Assembly (NCBI GenBank): GCA_009594865.1
Contig: VOPT01000003.1
Location: 95,022 to 159,021, forward strand
DNA length: 64,000 bases
Reading direction: 5' to 3'
DNA from: Nitrospira sp.
GTDB lineage: Bacteria; Nitrospirota; Nitrospiria; Nitrospirales; Nitrospiraceae
Shown here piece after piece: positions 42,230 to 50,298 of the stretch. The notes under the pieces are model-generated. The model was not told the origin of the DNA. It saw only the letters and a program-made list of their open reading frames with translations, and made no database searches. Within the stretch, counting starts at the first letter, position 1. Each line of letters opens with the position of its first letter. The translations under genes and the position numbers were made by a program.

Positions 42230-44149
42230 ATGGGCTCTGTAACCCGCACGAAGTTGATGTCGGTCATGGCGCTGTGCGCGATGATCGGCCTCCTCCTCAT
42301 GCCTGTTCTGGTTGCGATCCCTGCCCTTGCTAGTGATGGTGGCGCTCCTGCCGCCGACGCTAAAAAAGAGGGTGGAGAGGCAAAAGTTGAGAAGGGCAAG
42401 GACGTTTACTACAAGACGGAAGGTATTGTCTCCGGGCCGCCGGCGCCAAAGACCACGGACAGCGAGAAGGACTATCCGCGCTACAATTTTGAAAGTCGCG
42501 TTCTTCTCTGGTTTGCCAACCAGCAGCACCTCTACTATGGCAGCTTCGTCTTGGCTGTGCCGATCTTCTGTATGATCATCGAGTTCATGGGCGTCGTGAG
42601 TAAGGATAAGGCGCTGGCCAAGCGGTACGACCAGTTGGCCTACGATTTTATCAAGATCAGTTTGACGGCCTACTCGCTCACCGCGATTCTGGGTGGAATC
42701 CTGATCTTTACTTTCCTGACTCTCTATCCAGCCTTCTTCCAGTACCTCTCCGGTATTTTTAGACCTGTCATGCACATCTATGCGTTGATGTTCGTGGCCG
42801 AGAGCGGCACTCTTTATATCTACTATTACGGTTGGGATAAAATGAAGGAGGGCTTCCTCAAGTGGATTCACCTCAGCATGTCAGTCGTCCTGAACGTAAT
42901 CGGTACTATCTTGATGTTCCTGGCCAATTCGTGGATCGGTTTCATGATGTCGCCGGCTGGTGTTGACGAGCAGGGTCGGTATTTGGGCAACATCTGGCAT
43001 GTGATTCATACCGCATTGTGGAACCCTCTCAATCTGCATCGAATCCTCGGCAATATGGCCTTCGGTGGTGGTGTCGTCGCAGCCTATGCTGCATATAGGT
43101 TCTTGTCGGCGAAGACCGACGAAGAGCGCGCTCACTATGACTGGATGGGCTACATCGCCATGGCGCTAGGTGTGTCGTTCTTGATTCCATTGCCATTCGC
43201 CGGATATTGGCTGATGCGAGAGGTGTATGCCTACCGCCAGCAGATGGGTATTACGTTGATGGGCGGTTTGCTGGCCTGGTTGTTCATTATTCAGGCGACC
43301 ATGATCGGTATCTTGTTTCTCAGTACGAACTACTATCTCTGGCAGGCGCTTGGTCGGATGCGCGGTGCAGAAAAGTATCAGCGCTACATTAAGTACCTCG
43401 TGTTCCTGCTCACATGCGGATTCCTGGTCTTTATTACTCCCCATACCATCGTGATGACCCCGGCCGAATTGAAAGCCATGGGAGGTCAGCAGCACCCGGT
43501 GCTCGGTAACTATGGGGTTATGTCCGCCAAGAACGGCGGTATCAACGTGATTATCACGACCACGGTCTTGAGCTTCGTGTGGTACATGCGAGGCAATAAG
43601 GTTTCGACGGTCTCCTGGTCGAAGTTCGGCAATATTTTTATGGGATGCTTCTTCTTCTTCGCGTACCTCAACATTATTATGTTGGCGGTGTACGGCTACT
43701 ACATCCCTGCGAACGTTCGCGTCGGTCTGTCGGTGCCGCAGGTGGCTACCACATTGTCCTGCCTTTTCTTCATGTTTGCCCTCAATAGCGTCATGATGAA
43801 GGGTGCGAAGCAGATGGGGCCGATTGAGTGGGGCAAGATTTCTGCGCGATCCCAGTACGCGCTCATCATGCTGGCCACGGCCTTCACCTGGATGATGGGA
43901 CTGATGGGATATATCAGATCATCGGTCAGACTCTTTTGGCACGTCAACGAAATTATGCGTGACAATTCTCCATGGGCATACACCCACACGGTGGGTTTTG
44001 CTGCGAACATGATTTCGGCCAACGTCCTGTTCTTCTGGATTTCAATTATGTTCGTGTTTTGGTTGGGGGCCCTTGCTGCCAAGAAGGCACCAGTCGAGGC
44101 AAAGGCAGCTGTGCCAGGCAGGGCGGCAGCCCCGGCGGTTGGTCACTAA
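42230..44149 (+). CDS. cytochrome bd-like oxidase polypeptide, copy 2
   Basis: 639 residues with a perfect ribosome site (AAGGAGGT). Signal-like helix (~8-30), a lysine/alanine-rich linker (~40-60), then about 13 helices and an Ala/Pro-rich C-terminal tail. Conserved with copy 1: N-Q-Q-H-L-Y-Y, I-W-H-V-I-H-T-A-L-W-N-P-L-N-L-H-R, T-P-H-T-I-V-M, Q-H-P-V-L-G-N-Y-G-V-M and W-H-V-N-E-I-M. A further histidine in H-V-I-H-T is missing in copy 1 (L-L-R-S), a possible functional difference. It is followed closely by three cytochrome c genes, so this copy is the better candidate for the core of a cytochrome-c-linked oxidase. Gas or quinone chemistry cannot be decided here. Confidence 0.85.
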   Translation: MGSVTRTKLMSVMALCAMIGLLLMPVLVAIPALASDGGAPAADAKKEGGEAKVEKGKDVYYKTEGIVSGPPAPKTTDSEKDYPRYNFESRVLLWFANQQHLYYGSFVLAVPIFCMIIEFMGVVSKDKALAKRYDQLAYDFIKISLTAYSLTAILGGILIFTFLTLYPAFFQYLSGIFRPVMHIYALMFVAESGTLYIYYYGWDKMKEGFLKWIHLSMSVVLNVIGTILMFLANSWIGFMMSPAGVDEQGRYLGNIWHVIHTALWNPLNLHRILGNMAFGGGVVAAYAAYRFLSAKTDEERAHYDWMGYIAMALGVSFLIPLPFAGYWLMREVYAYRQQMGITLMGGLLAWLFIIQATMIGILFLSTNYYLWQALGRMRGAEKYQRYIKYLVFLLTCGFLVFITPHTIVMTPAELKAMGGQQHPVLGNYGVMSAKNGGINVIITTTVLSFVWYMRGNKVSTVSWSKFGNIFMGCFFFFAYLNIIMLAVYGYYIPANVRVGLSVPQVATTLSCLFFMFALNSVMMKGAKQMGPIEWGKISARSQYALIMLATAFTWMMGLMGYIRSSVRLFWHVNEIMRDNSPWAYTHTVGFAANMISANVLFFWISIMFVFWLGALAAKKAPVEAKAAVPGRAAAPAVGH

Positions 44150-44236
44150 TCAAAGCGCAAGAAATGAATCAATGGGGGAAGGTATTTGGGCTGTCTCAGC
44201 AGCCGGTGCCTTCCCCTCCTGCAGGAGGTTTGAGCT

Positions 44237-45550
44237 GTGATTGAACTCATTAAAGCGGCCATAGGAATGGGCTGGCCTGCATTAGGGATCCTGGTGGGCC
44301 TAATGTTTTATTTTAAGGCCTCTATCTCTGATCCTGTTGCAAACAAGCGTGCGGTGTTCAAGACGTTCATCGGAACTATTGGCGCATTTCTTCTTTTCAT
44401 GGCAATCGCCAACTATAAGATGAATTTCTTTGCAGAGTCGAGGCTCTTGCCGGTTTCCCTCGTATTGATTACTTCCATGACATTCATGATGGCCCTGTAT
44501 TTTACGAATATCAGCGCTTTGCTGAAGATCGGGGGCTTCATGTTCTTCATTGCTGCAGCACTTTCTGGCTACGGGAACTGGTTGCCGCAAGTCGAGGGTG
44601 GATTCCCGCCCATCGAGGAGAAAAAAGATTTTAGCAATATGCCGCAGACTGAACTGGCCGATGAGGGCGAGAAGATCATTTTCGGCGGTGTGGGGCAAAA
44701 CAAGGTGCAAGGAGCCATAGGTAAGGGACAATGCCCGCTCTGCCATGCGTTTCACAAGGGCATGTTGGGCGAGCGTGCCCCTAACTTGGATGGTATTCCT
44801 GAGCGTGCCGAAGCTCAGCTCAGTGATCCTCGTTACCACAAGGGAAATCCCGCTGCTCGAGATTCCAATCAGAAAGAAGCGTTCCCTGGTTCCGGGACTG
44901 CTGAAAATGCGATCGAGTATATTGCTGAATCCCATTCATGTCCGAGCTGCTTCGTCGTAGCCGGTTTCGGTGTGAAGGGTACGAACGACAAAGAAAGTCC
45001 TATGCCATCCATCCATAAGCCGCCAATTTCTTTGAGTATTCCAGAGTTGGCTGCGGTCGATACCTGGCTGTATGTGAGAGAGGGCCGTGAGGCTCCTGGC
45101 TTTGACGAAATTGTGAAGTCTTATGAGAAGTTTATTCCAGAATCCGACCGTCCGAAGCCCCCGACAGAGGGGGATGCCAAGCCAGGCGCGAGCGCTTTGA
45201 TGGCTGACGGAACCGAGCCAGTAGATCAGATTTTTGCAAAAGGTCAGTGCGTAGCCTGCCATACCATTCCTGGAATCGCAGGAGCGACTGGAACCATCGG
45301 TCCGAAATTGGTCGAAGGCACCAATGCGCCTCTTCGAATTAAGGATAAGGATTACAAGGGCAAAGCGAAAAGTGTCCCTGACTACATCATGGAATCAATC
45401 GTTGAGCCCAGCGCATATGTCGTGAAGGGCTTCCCCGACAACACCATGCCGAAAGTATTCGGCCAAAAGCTTAGCGCTGGCGCACTCAAAAAGCTTGTAG
45501 ATTACCTGTCGCAGGTTCACGAAGGGAAAGAGCCGCCAAAGGCCTCTTAA
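44237..45550 (+). CDS. membrane-anchored dihaem cytochrome c with extra CPSC pair
   Basis: 437 residues from GTG 44237 (GCAGGAGG upstream). Four membrane helices (~5-25, 38-56, 68-87, 90-112) precede two cytochrome c domains with C-P-L-C-H (~165) and C-V-A-C-H (~338). Methionine ligand candidates are S-P-M-P-S and N-T-M-P-K. Domain 1 carries an additional C-P-S-C-F in a loop where domain 2 has E-P-S-A-Y, so it is an inserted cysteine pair, not a third haem. It lies between oxidase copy 2 and two more cytochrome c genes, so an oxidase-bound electron donor subunit is likely. Confidence 0.85.
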   Translation: MIELIKAAIGMGWPALGILVGLMFYFKASISDPVANKRAVFKTFIGTIGAFLLFMAIANYKMNFFAESRLLPVSLVLITSMTFMMALYFTNISALLKIGGFMFFIAAALSGYGNWLPQVEGGFPPIEEKKDFSNMPQTELADEGEKIIFGGVGQNKVQGAIGKGQCPLCHAFHKGMLGERAPNLDGIPERAEAQLSDPRYHKGNPAARDSNQKEAFPGSGTAENAIEYIAESHSCPSCFVVAGFGVKGTNDKESPMPSIHKPPISLSIPELAAVDTWLYVREGREAPGFDEIVKSYEKFIPESDRPKPPTEGDAKPGASALMADGTEPVDQIFAKGQCVACHTIPGIAGATGTIGPKLVEGTNAPLRIKDKDYKGKAKSVPDYIMESIVEPSAYVVKGFPDNTMPKVFGQKLSAGALKKLVDYLSQVHEGKEPPKAS

Positions 45551-45602
45551 GTTTAGCGATTGGGGATCTCGTTGCTATTGCGGAAGAAAGGGAGATGAGG
45601 AC

Positions 45603-46640
45603 ATGAAAGCATTAATGTCAGTCGGGGCGCTGGTTGGCGTCCTGGGACTGCTCATGTTGATCGGAATGATCTTCGGAGTCGTTCCATCGAACACCGTTAG
45701 ACTCGTCGAGGGCTACATGCCCATGCAGGTGTTAAGTGAGCTGGCTGTTTTCGTAGCCGGCTTTACCGGCCTGAGTTATTTGGCTAATTCTATGGGAATG
45801 GCCTTTCCTCGGTTCTGGCAGGGGGTGTTGTTTTGGACGTTCGTTCAGATGTATCTCAAGTTCCGTATTTATCCCCCCATCCCGTTCAGCGTGCGAGCGA
45901 TGTACGGCGTCGTGTCGTTTGTTGCGGTCTTTATGTGGGTCTCGGCGAACGAGGAAGATTGGAAGAAATTCCGGCAACCTATTCTCAACGTTCTTGATGC
46001 GAACACAGGTTTCCATAAGGCCCTCCGCACTATGTATCTCATCCTCGTCCCGTTGCTCATAGGCGGATTTTCCTTCGTGACCATGAAACCCAGCGTCGAT
46101 GAACCGATCGAGTTGCGCACGGTCCATCCGGCGCCTCCCGCAAGCACAAAGGTGCACGGTAAGACCTATACTCTGCAAACTTCGCAGAATCCGTACCGCG
46201 TCAATCTCGAGGGCAAGTACGATCAGGCCTACAGCAATAAGCTGATTGTTGAGCAGGGCATGGGCCGGTTGATGGCTCCCAATGCCAACCCCTGGGATGA
46301 AAAAGCTGAGGGTTATTTGAAGTATGTTCGGGAAGGTGGAGAAATTTTCTTTCAGAATTGTCACTTCTGTCACGGCGACAATCTGAACGGCCGGGGGCTT
46401 CATGCGTTTGCGTTCAACCCGATCCCTGCGAATTTTACAGACCCGGGAACGATTGCGCAGCTGCAAGAGACCTTTATTTTCTGGCGCGTCGCTAAGGGCG
46501 GAATTGGTTTGCCAAATGAAGGATTCCCTTGGGCGTCCGTGATGCCACCGTGGGAGCAGCACCTGACCACTGACGAAATTTGGAAGGTGATCTTGTTCGA
46601 ATATTGGCACACGGGATACTATCCTCGGACATGGGACTAA
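45603..46640 (+). CDS. membrane-anchored monohaem cytochrome c
   Basis: 345 residues. Four N-terminal helices (~5-28, 38-60, 66-85, 90-110; another near 140-158) resemble those of the preceding cytochrome, then one class I cytochrome c domain with N-C-H-F-C-H-G-D near residue 257 and S-V-M-P-P-W-E near 318. The helices' shared layout suggests that both proteins anchor in the same complex. Ribosome site GAGATGAGGAC. The next gene begins about 50 bases after the stop. Confidence 0.83.
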   Translation: MKALMSVGALVGVLGLLMLIGMIFGVVPSNTVRLVEGYMPMQVLSELAVFVAGFTGLSYLANSMGMAFPRFWQGVLFWTFVQMYLKFRIYPPIPFSVRAMYGVVSFVAVFMWVSANEEDWKKFRQPILNVLDANTGFHKALRTMYLILVPLLIGGFSFVTMKPSVDEPIELRTVHPAPPASTKVHGKTYTLQTSQNPYRVNLEGKYDQAYSNKLIVEQGMGRLMAPNANPWDEKAEGYLKYVREGGEIFFQNCHFCHGDNLNGRGLHAFAFNPIPANFTDPGTIAQLQETFIFWRVAKGGIGLPNEGFPWASVMPPWEQHLTTDEIWKVILFEYWHTGYYPRTWD

Positions 46641-46687
46641 TTCTGAATCTTACAAACAACCTGGGAGAACAGGTGGTGAGGTTAACA

Positions 46688-48472
46688 ATGAGCAAATTTC
46701 GTGTGAATGTAAAAGCATCTCCGCTCCTCGGGGCTGCCCTGAGTGCGCTTCTCATCTCCGCCAGTGCGGTGGGGATCGGCCATGCCGGAGATCTTCCTGA
46801 AGGTTTCGCGAAGGGTGAGTTAGCCCCCGCCCCGCCCGCAGACATGATTGAAGCGGGAAAGCGTGTGTATTTTACCAAATGTGTCTGGTGTCACGGCGTC
46901 GATGGAGCCGGTGACGGCCCTGGTGCCGATCGACTCTGGCCACGTCCGAGAAACTTTAATCAGGGGACATTCAAAATTCGTCATACGGCGAGCGGAGAAT
47001 TGCCACTTTTCAACTACAATGAAAAGACTCCTGGTTCTGGCAAAAACGATTTGTTCGATACCGTGACTCACGGTCTCCCCGGCTCCGCGATGCCACCATG
47101 GGAGGGTATTTTAACCGAAGAACAGCGAATTCAAGTGCTGTCTTTTGTGACGACCCAGTTGGTGAAGGATCGCAAATTTACGGATAAGCAGTCCGAAACT
47201 CAGACCATTCTTCAGCTCGGTACCATTAAGCCAGCTGAGGCTACCGAGGATAGCGTTAAGAAGGGTGCCCAGTTGATTGTCGATAAGAAGTGTATTGAGT
47301 GTCACGGTGTCGAAGGACGCGGTGATGGCAATGCCTTCAATCTGAAGGATGACTGGGGATTTTCTATTCAGCCCGCCAATTGGCACAAATGTTGGAACTT
47401 CCGCGGTAGCCGTCAGGATCCGTATAATGTCCGGAATATTTTCCGTACATTCTCCACCGGCGTCAACGGGACTCCGATGCCCTCCTTTGCAGATAGCACA
47501 TCCGTCGAAGATCGCTGGAATATCGCGAACTTCGTTAACTCTTTGTGCGAACGCGATGAGGAAGGAAAACCTCTCGGCATTGATCCTTTGACGGACAAGC
47601 CGAAAATTAACTTCGTTGTTCCTTCGGCGCCCGTCGAAGGAGAAATTTCGAACGACCCTGAGAACGAAATGTGGAAGAAGCAGGGGCGTCGCTACGTGGC
47701 CATGGGTGGTCAGATCACTCATAAGCCGCGCAACTTCGTGAATCGTATCGACGACATCTGGGTGAAGTCTCTCTATAACGAGAAGAGTGTCGTGTATTTG
47801 ATTCAATGGGATGACCGGACCAAGAGCATCGCGGAAGGCAAGCTTCCTTGGGCACCGACTCAGGTTAACGTCGAAAACTTTGGCGTGAAGGAGCAGGCGC
47901 CAAAGACCGGCGAAGAAGGGTCCATTGCCTCGGCTCAGAATAACTATGCCGTCTACAACGATGCGATCGCGTTCCAGTTCCCGATCAAGTGGCAGGAAAT
48001 TCCTGCGCCCTTCAAGCCCCGATATTTGTTCGGCGACGCGAAGTTCAATGCCGACATTCTGAAGTGGGAAGCAGACGGCTCGTTGCGTTCCTTCAAGGGA
48101 ACCGGATGGGATCAGGATTTTGAAGAGCGTGATGACTTTGAAGAGAAAGTGAAACTCTTGAAGTCAGAGTGGAAGGACGGTCGGTGGACTGTCATGATTT
48201 CCCGTCCCCTCAAAGGGAACAAGGACGATTATGACGAATACACCCGGTTTGATATTGGCAAGTACATCCCGATGGTGTTCTTTGCCTGGGATGGACACAA
48301 TGGTGATGCAGGGAGAAAGATGGCGGTCTCTGCTTTCTACTACACGATCCTGCAGCCCCCGATTCCTCAGGAAGTGTACATTTACCCAGCCGTTATCGCA
48401 GTGGGTGTGGTGTTCTTGGAGGGTTGGATGTTGACCCGCCGCGCCAATAAGAAAAAGGGCAAGGTCCTTTAA
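46688..48472 (+). CDS. dihaem cytochrome c fused to EB_dh/NxrC-like haem domain
   Basis: 594 residues from ATG 46688 (GGTGAGG upstream); a longer in-frame reading to 46580 lacks support. A signal peptide ends near G-H-A-G. Two cytochrome c domains follow, with C-V-W-C-H-G (~60) / A-M-P-P-W-E and C-I-E-C-H-G (~202) / P-M-P-S-F. The C-terminal ~270 residues look like the ethylbenzene-dehydrogenase gamma-subunit type b-haem domain that NxrC belongs to (I-D-D-I-W-V-K-S-L-Y-N, V-V-Y-L-I-Q-W-D-D-R-T, W-T-V-M-I-S-R-P-L). One C-terminal membrane helix (~565-585) ends the chain. It would carry electrons from a periplasmic donor to the membrane oxidase. Last gene before a terminator. Confidence 0.85.
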   Translation: MSKFRVNVKASPLLGAALSALLISASAVGIGHAGDLPEGFAKGELAPAPPADMIEAGKRVYFTKCVWCHGVDGAGDGPGADRLWPRPRNFNQGTFKIRHTASGELPLFNYNEKTPGSGKNDLFDTVTHGLPGSAMPPWEGILTEEQRIQVLSFVTTQLVKDRKFTDKQSETQTILQLGTIKPAEATEDSVKKGAQLIVDKKCIECHGVEGRGDGNAFNLKDDWGFSIQPANWHKCWNFRGSRQDPYNVRNIFRTFSTGVNGTPMPSFADSTSVEDRWNIANFVNSLCERDEEGKPLGIDPLTDKPKINFVVPSAPVEGEISNDPENEMWKKQGRRYVAMGGQITHKPRNFVNRIDDIWVKSLYNEKSVVYLIQWDDRTKSIAEGKLPWAPTQVNVENFGVKEQAPKTGEEGSIASAQNNYAVYNDAIAFQFPIKWQEIPAPFKPRYLFGDAKFNADILKWEADGSLRSFKGTGWDQDFEERDDFEEKVKLLKSEWKDGRWTVMISRPLKGNKDDYDEYTRFDIGKYIPMVFFAWDGHNGDAGRKMAVSAFYYTILQPPIPQEVYIYPAVIAVGVVFLEGWMLTRRANKKKGKVL

Positions 48473-48502
48473 ACGATAGCTGCGGATGTATGTGTCATAA
48501 GG

Positions 48503-48533
48503 CGAGGGGGTGAGGTAACTCACCCCCTCGTTG
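48503..48533 (+). terminator. terminator at the end of the oxidase/cytochrome operon
   Basis: CGAGGGGGTGAG (48503-48514), loop GTAA, CTCACCCCCTCG (48519-48530), then TTGTCTTT. It lies about 30 bases after the cytochrome c stop. Confidence 0.85.
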
Positions 48534-48575
48534 TCTTTCGAGACGTTGTATGACGTGATATGAGGCACCGGTGCG

Positions 48576-49184
48576 ATGATAGAAGATGTCTCTGGTGTTC
48601 TGATCGCCGGCGGTAGGAGCCGACGAATGGGACAGGACAAGCGTTTCATGAGGGTTGGCGGGGAGAGCGTGTTTGATCGAACGTTGTCTCTCTTGCGCGG
48701 TACCTTTGTCGAAAACATCGTCGTTCTTGCGGAACCTATCGAGATGCTTGATGTGCAGGCGTGTCCTGTTGTGTATGATGTGGTCCCCAACGCGGGCAGC
48801 TTAGGCGGACTGTATACAGGGTTGACGGCAGTATCCCGACCAAAAATATTCGCCGTCGCGTGCGACATGCCTTTTTTAGACCCCGAAGCCATTCTCGCCA
48901 TGTTGTCCCATCGTGAGTCAGCGGACGTGGTAGTGGCCCGCTTGTCTGGTAGGTTGCAGCCTATGCACACTGTGTATTCGAAGCGATGTCTGCCATTTCT
49001 CCAAGCTATGGCGGAGCGAAAAGAACTCAAAATCCAAAAGCTGTTTGAGCAGCAAGCCTTGCGAGTAACGGTATTGGGAGAGGATGATCTTCGGGCATTC
49101 GGGCCGGGGTTTCGGTCCTTCCAAAATGTTAATACGCCCGACGACTTAGCTTTGGCCGAGTCACCACCCGCCGTTCAACCGTGA
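48576..49184 (+). CDS. mobA: molybdenum cofactor guanylyltransferase
   Basis: 202 residues with the NTP-transferase start I-A-G-G-R-S-R-R-M-G-Q-D-K (~10-22), then P-N-A-G-S-L-G-G-L-Y-T-G and V-A-C-D-M-P-F-L-D. MobA adds GMP to molybdopterin to make the bis-MGD cofactor used by DMSO-reductase family enzymes. In Nitrospira, nitrite oxidoreductase needs that cofactor, so a link to Nxr is expected but not shown here. It overlaps the glycosyltransferase gene by 4 bases. Confidence 0.88.
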   Translation: MIEDVSGVLIAGGRSRRMGQDKRFMRVGGESVFDRTLSLLRGTFVENIVVLAEPIEMLDVQACPVVYDVVPNAGSLGGLYTGLTAVSRPKIFAVACDMPFLDPEAILAMLSHRESADVVVARLSGRLQPMHTVYSKRCLPFLQAMAERKELKIQKLFEQQALRVTVLGEDDLRAFGPGFRSFQNVNTPDDLALAESPPAVQP

Positions 49185-50200
49185 CAGCCCCCGCAAAGAG
49201 TCTTGAGGGTAAAAAGGGGGCGTTGGTCATTCACCCTGGGGCGCTAGGGGATGTGTTGTTAGCCCGCCCTGCTTTGCACGCGCTGCGCGACCAATTCCCC
49301 AACCACGAAATCGCACTGCTTTCTGCCAATGCCGTAGGATCTCTTCTGTGCGATAGCGGAGAGGTTGATCGAACATTCCCTCTGGAGAAGATGTATCTGA
49401 GTCAGCTATTTGCCGGTTACGGGAGTATTGGTGATGCATTCAGGAGTTGGTTGACGCAGTGCCAGGTAGGAGTGGGATGGCTGCGAGATCCGGAAGGGAC
49501 TCTGACTGATTCGTTGCGCGCCGCAGGAGTCGGGAGCATCAACCTACAATCTCCTTGTTTTTCTGATTTGGCTGCCATCCATCAAGCAGATCGTTATTTC
49601 GAAGCCATTGGGATGGAATGGATCGGGCAGGAATTCACCCATTCACTGATCTTGCCCGCCGAACGTGCGAGGCAGGGCCAGAGGGTTTTGGAGGCGTGGA
49701 ATTGGAATGGCAGGTCGCCATTGGTTCTGCTTCATCCAGGAAGCGGCAGCCTTCACAAATGTGTGGAGGCGTGGCGCCTTGCCAAGGTCATTGAGTGGTT
49801 GATTGAGGCCGGCACGACACCCATGCTCCTCGAGGGGGCAGCTGATGAGCGGCAGGTTGCCCAGGTGCGTTCAGCACTGACTGTGTCAGTGCCGGTCATT
49901 CGCGAGCTAAGCTTATCGATCGTAGCCGGAGTCCTGGCGCACGCCGCGCTCTACGTAGGGCATGACTCGGGCATGACACACCTCGCTGCCGCATTATCCA
50001 TTCCCGCCGTAGCATGTTTCGGCCCCACGCAGGCTTCTCGCTGGGCTCCGCGCGGGCCGATGGTCTCGGTCATATCCGGCAGGCCATGCGTCTGCGCTGG
50101 TTGGAGCAACGTTGAGACCTGTCGTGACAAATTCTGCCTGCAAATTCCTGTGGAAGACATGATTGAAGCCTGCCGGAATCAATTGCTGAGACAGTCATAG
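49181..50200 (+). CDS. glycosyltransferase family 9 (heptosyltransferase-like)
   Basis: 339 residues from a GTG overlapping the mobA stop. The N-terminal half begins V-I-H-P-G-A-L-G-D-V-L-L-A-R-P-A, the family 9 signature. The C-terminal half has L-L-H-P-G-S-G-S and G-H-D-S-G-M-T-H-L-A-A-A, the sugar-nucleotide binding region. Such enzymes transfer heptose or related sugars to lipopolysaccharide core. Pairing with mobA seems incidental. Confidence 0.87.
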   Translation: MTAPAKSLEGKKGALVIHPGALGDVLLARPALHALRDQFPNHEIALLSANAVGSLLCDSGEVDRTFPLEKMYLSQLFAGYGSIGDAFRSWLTQCQVGVGWLRDPEGTLTDSLRAAGVGSINLQSPCFSDLAAIHQADRYFEAIGMEWIGQEFTHSLILPAERARQGQRVLEAWNWNGRSPLVLLHPGSGSLHKCVEAWRLAKVIEWLIEAGTTPMLLEGAADERQVAQVRSALTVSVPVIRELSLSIVAGVLAHAALYVGHDSGMTHLAAALSIPAVACFGPTQASRWAPRGPMVSVISGRPCVCAGWSNVETCRDKFCLQIPVEDMIEACRNQLLRQS

Positions 50201-50298
50201 TCCTTCCCGCGATCTCCTGATCTTGTCTCTCACATTCGTGGTGTGCTAAATTGCGAGATTAATTTTCGCTGTTTCCACGCAGACTTAGAGGAGTTTTT

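Noticed and set aside
44940..44954. CPSCF as a third haem site in the dihaem cytochrome
   Set aside because: It lacks the histidine of CxxCH and aligns to a loop of the other cytochrome domain, so it is reported as a cysteine pair only.
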